A DNA stretch of 64,000 nucleotides from Apoda limacodes (lineage: Eukaryota; Arthropoda; Insecta; Lepidoptera; Limacodidae). Shown in pieces: positions 18,040-29,000 of the stretch; within the stretch, counting starts at the first letter, position 1, and each line of letters begins with the position of its first letter. A program made the translations under genes and the position numbers. Below the pieces are notes generated by a model, which was given only the letters and a program-made list of their open reading frames with translations, was not told where the DNA came from and made no database searches. The stretch is taken from the NCBI GenBank assembly GCA_946406115.1, contig OX291557.1, positions 9,146,501-9,210,500 of the forward strand, given 5' to 3'.

Positions 18040-19968
18040 TTATTCAAAAGTAACAAAGTTGAAACTTAACTGATTAATAATTTCTTCGGGATCAAGTTGC
18101 ATCACCAGATTTCGGTGTACGCTCATTAAAGCCAGACCAGTAAGTCTTTCATCGCCCATTTTATTTCTAAGGTAAGTTTTTAACCTCTTCAAGGTAGAAA
18201 AAGATCTTTGTGGCTAAATTAATGAGAAGCTTTTTTATTAAAGGGAAAAACTGATCATCGCAGTTATCGATAGCGTCAATCACAGTTGCAAGTTTTTGTC
18301 CTACACATTTCCAGTGATTTTCACTCAGAAAAATTTTCTCATATTCAAACAGAAATATTGTGTCTTCATTTTCCCCACCCAGAAATGTTTGTACATCTTT
18401 TTTAAGATTTTTTTTTTATCCTGGAGTCATTACTAGTTTTTTCAGGTAGCAGCATTTGAATTCCTCCGATGGTCGATTCATATGGTTTAAAACGAGCGTC
18501 GAGTTCTGTAATATAATGATCAATGAAAGGGTAAAACACATTTCGTCGGTAGTATATTTCAGCAGTTTCTGCTGCAATATTATTGCGCAGGATTTGCCTT
18601 CCAGTTATTCTTGGCACAACTATATCACTTGAACTCATCTGCTGCGCTTGCTCAAATAGGAATGCGAACTGACTTGCGTTTCTAGCATTTAGTTTTTACA
18701 GTTTTTGTACATTCGCAAATGTTGGTCAGATCGACATTTATTTTCTGCATTGCTTTGTTAAGGTTTGCTGTATATGAAAAAACTTTTCTCAGAATAACTA
18801 AAGAAACAATAAACTGGCTGTTATCCATAACGGTTGAAGATGGTATGCTTGAGTAGCGACGTCGCTACTAGTAGCATCTTGAAGTTCCCCAAGTGTTTCG
18901 GGTATAACGGGAACCATTTCTGCAAATCTTTCAACAGCCACGTGTTTCTCGGTCCATCGTGTCTCACAAAGAGAGATAAGCGTTGAATGAGATGAATGAA
19001 TTTGGTCCGCAATCTTCCAAAGCCCGTCGCGAAACGGTGATAGGCGAACTAAGATTATTACGCTCTTAATGGTTCCGATACAGTTACGTATCATTGGTAT
19101 CTCACATGAATACGCTAAAACTAAGTTGAGAACATGAGCAACACAGTGTACAAATTGTGCTCTCCGGTATTGCTCTTATTCCCCGTAAACGACCGCTCAT
19201 CACTGCAGCGCCATCGTAGCCTTGACCAGTCCATTTATCCATATAAAAATTATATGATAAGAGATGTGATATCATAGTCGTTGCCAAAGACTTAGCTGAA
19301 ACATCTTCTATGTGGATGTATTCTGAAAAATCGTCCCGTATAACCGATTTCCCAGATGAGCAGTGCACGTATCGTAAACATAACGCTTATTGTTCTTGCC
19401 TTGATATGTCTTGTGTTTCATCAGCAATTACAGTAAAAGAACCATCTTCTTTGACCCTATTAAGTACTTGCGCTTGAATAGCACTACCACATAGTTCAAT
19501 CGTTATCATTTTGAATTCCTGATGACGTATACATGGCTCTACTATGAATGTTTTGTGCTAGTAAATGATTCTTAAGTGCTTCATCGCCAGATCGCGCACG
19601 AAAATGAAAAAAATTCTCTTAAATTGCCATCGTTATGTTCGGGGTCATTTATCCCAATTCCTCTAGAATTACGACTTCCTATTAGTGCTATTTTTTGCCT
19701 TCCGCAAAGAATAGTTGTTTCAACAATGGCTTTTAATTTTTTTTTATTTTTTTTTCTGTTCTCTTCGGCAATTTTATTGTTTTCTACATTCATGCACTTT
19801 GTAACATCAAGCGTTTTCCTTCCATGATCTTTACAAAATTTGCTGCCTGCTCAGCAGCAAATTTATGATACTTCGTATCTGCACGGTGATCAAAGCTCTC
19901 TAAAGCTTTCTTCCAGTTAGTAAATGGCTTACTGAATACTCCAGACCCTCCAAAACCGCTTTCTCAGA
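18040..19968 (-). pseudogene. Decayed hAT transposase (ZMYM1/52-kDa-repressor-like type)
   Basis: Read on the minus strand, the remnants appear in the correct order for a hAT transposase. An N-terminal part has FSKPFTNWKKALESF and ILCGRQKIALIG with INDPEHNDGN. A catalytic region has YNFYMDKWTGQGYDGAAVMSG, of which only a stretch up to GYDGA is clearly conserved. A central part has LISLCETRWTEKHVAVERF. The C-terminal dimerisation block has RSFSTLKRLKTYLRNKMGDE with a stop at 18040. Several frameshifts and stops break it, so it is inactive. Terminal inverted repeats and target duplications were not found. The Jockey-like LINE piece at about 19975 abuts its 5' end. Confidence 0.8.
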
Positions 19969-19974
19969 GCGGCC

Positions 19975-20360
19975 ACTGGAGCCTCTTGGTACGTTCGCAA
20001 TGCGGACCTACACAGAGACTTCGAACTTCCCACGATTCCCCAATACTTTAAAGACTTGGCAGTCCGCTTTTTCGAGCGTACGCAAAATCACCCGAATCGA
20101 TTAATTGTGCAATCCACAACATATCGTCCCCCCGATCGACCCGGTCACGGTCGTAAAACTATTGTTAGGCGGCCTCGGCACCTACTAACGTCCCCAGATG
20201 ACGATCTCGCTGTCCGGATAGCGAGATTAGTCTCTACGACCTCCCCGAATAGGGCCTCCCTCCAAACACGACGCCGACGTCCCCGGGTTCGTCGGCGCCC
20301 ACAAGGACACACTCAATCGCAATCGTACCCGCGTAACGGGGAACTCCCCTCCTGGCGGTG
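19975..20360 (+). mobile_element. Jockey-like LINE, reverse transcriptase C-terminal fragment
   Basis: The conceptual protein has SWYVRNADLHRDFELP followed by KDLAVRFFERTQNHPN, the usual end of Jockey-clade polymerase proteins. It continues open to 20361 into an Arg/Pro-rich tail. It has no upstream polymerase domain here, so it is a 5'-truncated copy. The stretch is noticeably more GC-rich than its surroundings. Confidence 0.7.
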
Positions 20361-20462
20361 ACTCACCTTCGGGTTCGAGACTCACGCCGGTCGAAGGGAC
20401 GCCCCCGAGAGCGACAACCCAAGCCGAGGCTTCCCCCGCGGGGAGCCCTTGTGCGTTGGGCG

Positions 20463-20807
20463 CTATATGGGCTGAGGCTCCTTCAGAGTCTCGCCCCAAA
20501 AGTCCGGTGAAGCAGTAATGGCTGCAACAGCCAACTGCATAGTCAGCTCAGAAAAGAAAAAGAAAAGGCTTACTAACGAAGGCTCCAGGTTCTTGATGAC
20601 CACGACCGCCTTCCGTTCATCCAAGTAAAACACATACTTTGCAAAGTGCTCCCTGCATGACGGTTGAATATACAAGCCATGATCCATCTGGGCCAAGTAA
20701 TTGGCGTCGTGTGTGGCACTATAGGTCGGCAGACAAGGATGGATATTAAACCTGCCTCTGTTCAGTAAGAAAGCAACTGCCAGAGCTAAATTCCAGTTCA
20801 TCGGCAA
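20463..20807 (-). CDS. Unrecognised 114-aa open frame in a repeat-rich region
   Basis: The frame starts MPMNWNLALAVAFLLNRG and includes an LAQMDHGLYIQPSCREHFAK segment and a YVFYLDERKAVVVIKNLEP segment. It then enters a possible splice donor (GTAAGC near 20572) and a low-complexity FFFF run. I do not recognise the family. It lies between two LINE fragments, so it could be a transposon-carried frame or a captured host exon. The balanced composition of the first 80 residues looks more protein-like than random. The product is unknown. Confidence 0.3.
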   Translation of the reverse strand: MPMNWNLALAVAFLLNRGRFNIHPCLPTYSATHDANYLAQMDHGLYIQPSCREHFAKYVFYLDERKAVVVIKNLEPSLVSLFFFFSELTMQLAVAAITASPDFWGETLKEPQPI

Positions 20808-21006
20808 AATGGATGGTCGACTTGCGAGCTATCCCTCTAGGAGTCGTGCTTTCTGGTCGCTTGCTAAAGCTGCCGAGGGGAACTTCTGCTAATCGTCGTT
20901 ACCACCATTGCGAAAGACACCAAAGTGAATTGGCCCATAGTGCAAAAGAGAAAGCCGATCTGCTGGTTATTGACGATGATTGCCAGCGAATTAAATATCA
21001 ACTTTG
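20808..21006 (+). mobile_element. LINE polymerase fragment, frameshifted
   Basis: In one frame it reads MDGRLASYPSRSRAFWSLAK followed by AAEGNFC. In a shifted frame it reads HSAKEKADLL. This SRAFWSLAK / EGNF / SLPPL / AKEKADLL order is typical of the linker before the reverse transcriptase of lepidopteran Jockey-type LINEs. Stops and shifts make it dead. Confidence 0.65.
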
Positions 21007-21074
21007 AATTCGATTATATCTTTTTTAAGTATGGAAGTCGAGTCAATATAAATAAATAAAAATTTTATGTTGAC

Positions 21075-21200
21075 TTTTTTTTTTTTTAATACCACTAAGG
21101 TGGCAAACCAACTTACGGATCGCCTGATGGTAAGCGGTCATCGTAACATATGGGCGCCTTCAACACCAGGGAACGAACCCTTAAAAAAGAAACCCTTATT
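21075..21200 (-). mobile_element. LINE 3' tail, reverse orientation
   Basis: A T-run is followed by ACCACTAAGGTGGCAAAC and GATGGTAAGCGGTCATCGTA. These are the characteristic 3'-end sequences of a common lepidopteran non-LTR element, also present at about 35815, 41670 and 50340. The following 1 kb (21201-22217) shows nothing recognisable. Confidence 0.6.
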
Positions 21201-22217
21201 TATTTATATATTTATATTATAGTATAGGTACTAATTAGTAGAGTATTAAAAGTATTATTTAGTAATTACGTTCCTACCTGACATTCCAAGCCTAAGTTAT
21301 CAACACTAGTCTAGAACAGTATTTTAATTTTGTTCTAACACAATCTTCGACGTCAACATTTTGATATTGTTTTATTATGAAGAGTAAGAGACAAATATAT
21401 TTAATGATAAAGAAAAGTGCCTTTTTGATAGCTACGTCCGGAATTATGGCTGTTAGCCCCGCTTTTTGACACAAATTTGTTCAGGTTTTGCGTCTCTAGA
21501 GCATAAGATCACATATCTCAATGTGAATAACTGTCATTATAAAGTAAAGTAAAAGTATTGTACATATAAAGATGTGTGTTAATTTTTTGGGTCCTACTTA
21601 TCAAAACAGAAAAATCGAATGTACAAAGTTTTTTTGGTCAAAAAAATCGATCACAGATCGCTATGCCTAGATCTAATTTCCATCAGCCTTTCCTTCTAAA
21701 TTCAAGGCTTGTTTTACTGGAAAATAAAATAAAACAAGAAAATTGTAAAATAATAAAAAAAAACTTGGCAGCATGGTCTAAGACCTTAGCCTGTCCTTAG
21801 GGGTCTAGTTAGGGAACGAATAGGAGTTTTGGCGCGCATCTGAAGAAGGAGTGGTGTTTTTTTCTGTTTAATTTTTCTAAATTCATTTAGTGTGTTTCGC
21901 TGTGTATATTTTAGCATAGTTTTACGAAAACGTGTTAAGAATTGTGCAGCGAACGCTCATGAATAGCGAATTATGAAGAAATAAGCAGGACATGACGCGC
22001 AATTTCTGAAGGATACGCACCAAATCTCCCGCCCAAATCCTCGATAAAACTTGACTATGGCGCTTCGCTAAATTAGAAATAAGCACAGGACTATTTTTAC
22101 ACATGACTCTGGAGATATGATATGCAATAATGTGAAATCTGGTCTCCACATCGAAGCAGGAAGGAAGGAAGGGAACGAATAAAATAAAAATAAAAAAACT
22201 TATTTTATTTACATATA

Positions 22218-22840
22218 GGCTGCGGTCCGAATTGCGCTCACAAGACTTACGAGCGTAGGCACGCTTATGAGTGGACCGAATTGAAATTCGCACTTATGGT
22301 CGTGAGTGACGTTTTCAAATCGGACCAGGCGTAAGCGCGCTCAAAAGTTAACCTAAAATTTATTTTGAAGATTTCCTTATTTTCGTTCGTAGATATAGTT
22401 ATTTCTACCTCGCATGTTTCAAGGCAAGCTCTGTGTACGGTAGAAAAACGATTTGGCAATCACAAACTTAAATGGTATTTAATTAATAACAACTGAAATG
22501 GTTCGAGGCATTGACTCTATATTTTGATTTATGTACTCTTATATTACGTGCATTTACAGGTTTACCATGGAGTAACAGTTCGAAAGTTCGCGCCAAAAAA
22601 AACAATAACAACAAAACCAAAATAATAACAAACCTTCATGTGTCAGTTTGACGTTTGTTGACCGTGCTTACGACGCCTTTCCACTTCACCGAAGGCACTG
22701 TTAGCTCGCGGATATGACGTCACTAATGACGTCATATTACTCAAGAGGCAGATTTGTAAGTGCCGTGAGCGCAATTCGAACCGACTTATGGGCGCGCCGA
22801 TGGCGCTATCGGCACTTTCGGCGCAATTCGGACCGCAGCC
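22218..22840. mobile_element. MITE with perfect 20-bp terminal inverted repeats
   Basis: The left end GGCTGCGGTCCGAATTGCGC (22218-22237) is matched exactly in reverse at 22821-22840. An ATA triplet flanks both sides, consistent with a short target duplication. There is no coding capacity. The interior has further weaker inverted symmetry (GAATTGCGCTCA versus TGAGCGCAATTC). It ends 191 bp before the start codon of the oxygenase gene. Confidence 0.85.
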
Positions 22841-23031
22841 ATACTATTGTCTGTGTTTTATTTATTTTGAAAATGTTTTGTATAAAAACGTAGTGATTAT
22901 ATTCACAAATTATATAGTATTATGTTATATTCTCTTTGGTTTTGTACATACAGCTACCGCAAAAATGTTTAATGAAAATAATAATAGGAAACCGTGGTTT
23001 GCTGGAGTTGAATACTAGGAATAAAATAATA

Positions 23032-26000
23032 ATGTATACAATATATGGCCAGACGCAGACAAAGAAAAGTATACGGAAACTAATATGGCTTGTTCAACGT
23101 AACGCTATTGAAAATGGTCATGATGTGACTCAATTAACACAGCTGTACCATGATAGATTTGAAACTAAAAGATCAAGGAGTAAAAATGTGATCAAGACAG
23201 TCATATTTTTTGTGGCATTATCCATTTTAAGTGTAAATGTATCGAATTACGTCTTAAGCATAAGGTGTTTACTGCCTAGTAATTTTATAGTTTGGGAAGC
23301 TTCACGACCCTTAGCAAATTGCAGCTATTGCGCAAATGTAACTAAACCTATTATACTTTGGAACATCAGTAGATTGGATTTTATAGTAAGTTCCTTTTTT
23401 TAATTTGAAGATAAAACATAGCATGGTAATTCTTTACTTTCCAAGAAAGCTTGGTTTTTACGTAACGATGGTTTTAACTGATAGAACACTACATTTATAC
23501 ACACGGATGAAATTTAAAAACTCTCGGAGGACACTAGATTTTCACGAAAACAACTAAATTAATTTCATACAAAACCCGCCATTACACACCAACATTTAAA
23601 AATACAAAATTTTTTTTATCAAAAAAATAATTGCCAGCCTTAGGAAAAAAATAAACCTAATATATAAAATAAAACTACACTAATAAATGTACCTGTGTTA
23701 CTTAGATCAATAAACCGGTGTCTACCCTGCCCCCCCTATTCCTGCCAAACAATTCTAAATAAGTACAAATTGGTTTTGGCGCTCGCCAGCCGCTGCCGCG
23801 GCACGCTCCGCTCGGCTTCGCGCGCTAACTTTCATGTGCTCCGCTTGGTTTCGCGCGCAAGGTTTCATGTTCCAAAGTGGGTTGCCGTGACTATACTAAA
23901 TAAGTAGAAATTGGTTCTGGCGCTCGCCGGCCGCTGCCGCGGCACGCTCCGCTCGGCTTCGCGCGCTAATTTTCATGTGCTCCGCTTGGCTTTGCGCGCA
24001 AGATTTATATTTCAACCAACTTGTACTTATGTAGTGTAGTCACGGCGACCCACTTTGGAACATGAAAACTTGTGCGCGAAACCAAGCGGAGCACATGAAA
24101 GTTAGCGCGCGAAGCCAAGCGGAGCGTGCCGCGGCAGCGGTCGGCGAGCGCCAGAACCAATTTCTACTTATTTAGTATAGTCACGGCAACCAATTTCTAC
24201 TTATTTAGTATAGTCACGGCTCCGCTCGGCTTCGCGCGCTAACTTTCATGTGCTCCGCTTAGTTTCGCGCGCAAGGTTTCATGTTCCAAAGTGGGTTGCC
24301 GTATGGGTATTTTTCTTTAGGCTGGTAAGTATTGTCAACGTTGTTTTTTTGAATATGAAACAATTCTAAATTAGAACAATTTGTTTCTGGCACTTCGCCG
24401 GCCTATTTTTTATCGATTATTACTGTACAGAGTAAGTACTCGATTGTTAAATACTGACAACATTGCTTTTTTTAAAAAAAAACTTGTTATTTTATTTTCT
24501 AATGTGTTTAGTTTTTGTAGATATTTATTGTTGTATAATGGCTGTTTTTGTATGAAATTTATTTATTTTTTTCCGGAAAAACTAGTGTCCTCCGAGAGTT
24601 TCTGAATTTCATCTTCGTATATAAATGTGGTATTCTATCAATAGAAATTTTTATTCCGTAAAAACCAAGCGTTCTTGGAAAGTAAAGAATTACCCATAGC
24701 ATGTAACAAGACTCATCTGCCCCAATGGCTCCGCCCACTTATTGCATACTGCTTTCCATAGCTCCTTGAGTGACTTAACTTGTGACTTTTGACTGTCAAT
24801 CCAACACACATTCTCCCAAGTGTAATCTTCACAAGGGGCATAACAAAGGTATGTAGTAGCAGTAGCACCACTAGCCAGTAAGTTCCTTGTTCTGGATGCC
24901 CATATGTTGTCTGCTTGCCAGCCATGTTACCCAGTAACAGCTAGTAAGTCATCAATCTTATAGGTCAGAGTAACTAAAAGTGGGCGCAAGGGAAAAAATG
25001 ACTGGACTTAGAAAATTTTCATGAATTTTTGTTTTTTTGGTTACAGTTAGGGTGTACAAATGGGGGCGCTTTTTTTTCAGGCATTTTCATGGTGTCCTGG
25101 GACTTAAAAAAATTTTTCATGTAAATTTATGGTGTCCCCGTAAAAATATATTTTGATGATGGAAATCGATAGAGTACATAGTCGGCAGCAACATTTGTAT
25201 GGAGCACTTTTTCTGCGACCCCTCCCCGAATCCCCAGGGGGTTCAAACTTTTTTTGAAAAGGGGTGTGTTCCTATAACTGACCTATTTAAAGTCCCAGAA
25301 CGAATCACTAAGGAAAAATTTAAAGAGTAGCTTTTTATGAAAGGACACAATTTTTTGTCAAAAATTTTGGTGTCCCCATAACACCTATTTTTTATGACTG
25401 TAATCGATAGAAGGTATCGCTATGAGCAATGTTTGTAGGAGACACTTTTTCCTGGGGTCCCTAGTTCCGCCGCTACGGAACCCCTTAAATTATTATTTTT
25501 TTCAATTAGTTTTCCATTTATAGCACCTCAGGGAAGGATCGCAGAAAAAAACGGCTCATACAAACATTGGTACCGACGATGTACTCTACCGATTTCCATC
25601 ATCAAAATATATTCTTATGGGGACACCAAAAAGTCCCATAATCACTTAAAGTTTAACTTAGTAAAATTTTTGAAATTTTTCTTATCGCCCCCTTTTCTTC
25701 ACCTCAACCATCTTATATTGTAAGTTTATAATATTTTTTAAGTATAATCATTACTTAAAAAGTAAGTGAACTATGTGCATGCTGAAAAACTCAAAAATAA
25801 ATTGCGATGAAGCAAGCAGGCTGAGGTGAAGAAAAGGGGGCATTCCCTTTTAAGAATATCAAAAATTTTTATAAGTTTTATATAGTTAATTAAGTTATAC
25901 TTTAATTGATTTTAAATTTTTTCCATATTTTGTATGAAAATTTTTGGTTTCCTCATATGGCGTACTGTCAAACCTTCTATACGTGCAGCCTGTGGATTGA

Positions 26001-29000
26001 TTATACGCGTAAGTCATATAGTGTCCTACATGTACAGTATAACAACGCTTTGAGGATGCTTTTGGGGCTGCCTCGGTACTGCAGTGCTTCAGGAATGATG
26101 GCGGAAGCATGAATAGACAGCTTTCCTGCTATTTTGCGCAAAAGAGTAGCCTCCCTACAATACAGAGTCCGGGGCAGCCCCAATTCTCTTCTGAAGCCGA
26201 TAGCTGAAAGGTTTCAGTGTCCAATTTTAAGACACTGGAACTTATCACATGTTTGTTCCAGGCCAGCAATATTCAGTGCTAGATAAACTAATAGGCTTTG
26301 TCTAGTACAGAATAATATTTATTTTTAATTTGTAATCTGTAATTTGACTACTGACATACTTCTAAGATTGTATAAATACTAACAATATATGGAGATAATC
26401 TGAAATAAATGAATAATAATAATAATAATAATAACTATATATTTTGATGATGGGAATTGATAGAGTACATTGTGGGCAGCAAAGTTAGTATTGAGTCTTT
26501 TATATATAGTACCCTACCTACAGTATTGAGTCTTCAAAATTTTTTTGGTAAATATTTACTTCTCTGCATCAAGTTATTTTTGGGTAATCAAAAATTAATA
26601 CCGTTTGGGTGTAAAGTAAGTAAATGGTGGTAGGTATGGAACCCTCGTTGCGTGAGTCCAACTTGCACTTGGCCAGTTTTTTTTCTGTGATCAGTCTTTC
26701 AGTTGCTATGAATAGAAATCTTAATGAAAAAATGCAAATTTCAGGGTTCCGCAGTGGCGCAACTAGGAACTACAGAAAAAAGAGTCCTCTACAATTATTG
26801 CTTGTAGAGACCCCTTCTCTCGATCACACCACACCACAATTTTTGGTCCTAAAACAAAATCAGTAAGAAATGCGAAGCAGTTTACAATAGGGTGCACACT
26901 TAGACACTTTTTTCTGGGGTCCCTAGTTGCGCCGCTACGGAACCCTGAAATTTTGATTTCTATTTATAGCAACAGAGAAAAGTGCTCCATACGAATGTTG
27001 TTGGTGATGATGTACTCTACCAATTTGGATCATAGAATGGTAGGTTGTAGGGACACACCCCCTTTTAAAAAAAATCCGGATCCGGGAAGGGGTCAAAGAA
27101 AAATGTGCTCCATAGTAACGTGGCTGCTGATAATGTAAAATATATGGTTATGGGGACACCACAAATTTTCATACAAAATTTCGGACAAATTTTCCAAGTC
27201 CCTGGGCTTCGTCAAATGACCGAAAAAATTAATTTTTTAGAGCCCACAAGTAAAAAAAATGGCCAAGTGCGAGGCGGACTCTAGCACAAAGGGTTCCGTA
27301 CCACTATCTATAAAAATGGCCAAAAAATCACATTTGTTGTATGGGAGCCCCCTTAAATATTTATTTAATCAAATTTCAACTGTTGAACTATCATGGTTCA
27401 GTGAGTAACTGCCTGGTGACAGCCGGACAGACAGACAGCAGAGTCTTAGTAATAGGGTTCCGCTAATTACCCTTTGGTTATGGAACCCTAAAAACGTGTA
27501 AATGTTCCAAGCAAGTCTGGTTTTTTTTTCCATTGTGCCGAGTTGCACCCCCTTTTAGTTACTCTGACCGATAGCCCTTTACCCCCTCTCGATCAAGATA
27601 TTTTTGTTTTTACCTAATAATAAATTAAATTAAGGGCTGAAAGTTTTGCCTTCTAAAAGAGAGCCTTTGTGACAATAATTAAGCTCACTGGGAGTTTTTA
27701 TTGAAAATGCTGTCATTGGAATTGTTCCTCTTCATTAGTACTACAAAAAAGTCAGCAATAGCATATGTCTATACTATAGGGATATAACCATTATAATGTT
27801 TAAAAGATGTTATGTGGAGTTTGGACAGTTGCAAGTAAATTTATCAAGGACTAGCTGACCACGTGAACGTTGTTTCTCTTAAAACCATGGCACCTATTAT
27901 GAAAAGGTTGTACTAATGCAAAAACCTTCCCCAGTGTGTGCACAACAATTTACCAAAATTTCATTACAATCGGTTAACAGTACTTGACCCTTTTTTCTTT
28001 CATAAAAACCTTGCCAAATTATTCAATTTGGTGCAGTTTTTTGGAAGATTATATGTATAGATTTTGGACTGCCAATGCCAACTAATATAACTAAGCTATA
28101 TTCTGCAATGACTTAATAAATCACAGGGTCAAACATTCAATGCTGCAGGCTTAGATTTGCGTGTTGAGTGTTATGCACATGGACAGCTGTAAACATTGTA
28201 TATTTAACATCCTGTAGTATAGTCTTGTCATAATAGCAATATTATTAATCACTCCACACTGACACCACATTAATAGTAATAGCATTTTGAGAAGGCCATT
28301 TGCATTGATTCTAATGAAATTTACCAGAAAGGTGTTTTGTTAACCCCCATACAGATTTGTCATAAAAATAGAGAAAAAAATATTTGACAGTAGCTCCCAT
28401 ATACCATACATTGATCTGAGATGAAAAATTTTTTGCGCACCCCATTGTGTGAAGTACTGTTAGTAATTTGGTAATTTTGAGGTAAGGTAAGTGGTAAGAC
28501 AGGGGCACCTAACTAGACTATGTCATATATGACATTTTTGCTAGTCATACATTTTGTCGCGGCGCCATGACTTGTCAGATTTATCAAAGGTGATGACTGA
28601 CTGTATGAATTAAATGAGTGTTTCGGCTGTGGTTTAATGCTTTACTTACAGTAATACTTTTCATACATATATATTTCAGAACTATGCATATTCATCCAAG
28701 CCAATTATTGTAAAAAATGTTATCAAAGACTGGAGAGCAACTGATGAATTCAGTTTTCAAATGTTCAAACAACTATATGATCGAATATCGGGAAGTTATG
28801 AAATTTTTGAAGAAGGCTGCCAATTTCTAAACTTTAAAAGTGATGTTTTCACAATGAGAGAAGTGTTCAGTATGCCTGAAGCAAGAGCAAGAAATGACCC
28901 TGGACAGAAACCTTGGTATGTTGGATGGTAAGTAAACACAATAATAGTTTATTCAGTAAATTAGATTATCTCATAGACTTTATTTTAGTGGATGCAAAAT

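Noticed and set aside
20056..20499. Arg- and Gly-rich open frames on both strands
   Set aside because: They result from local GC richness in a LINE fragment; the only supported reading is the Jockey-like plus-strand end.
23776..24300. CpG island promoter of a hidden gene
   Set aside because: The GC-rich block is made of direct and inverted repeat units within a flanked mobile element, and no exon follows it.
26400..26440. Simple repeat that could suggest an array
   Set aside because: It is the (AAT)n tail of a LINE, not a CRISPR or regulatory array.
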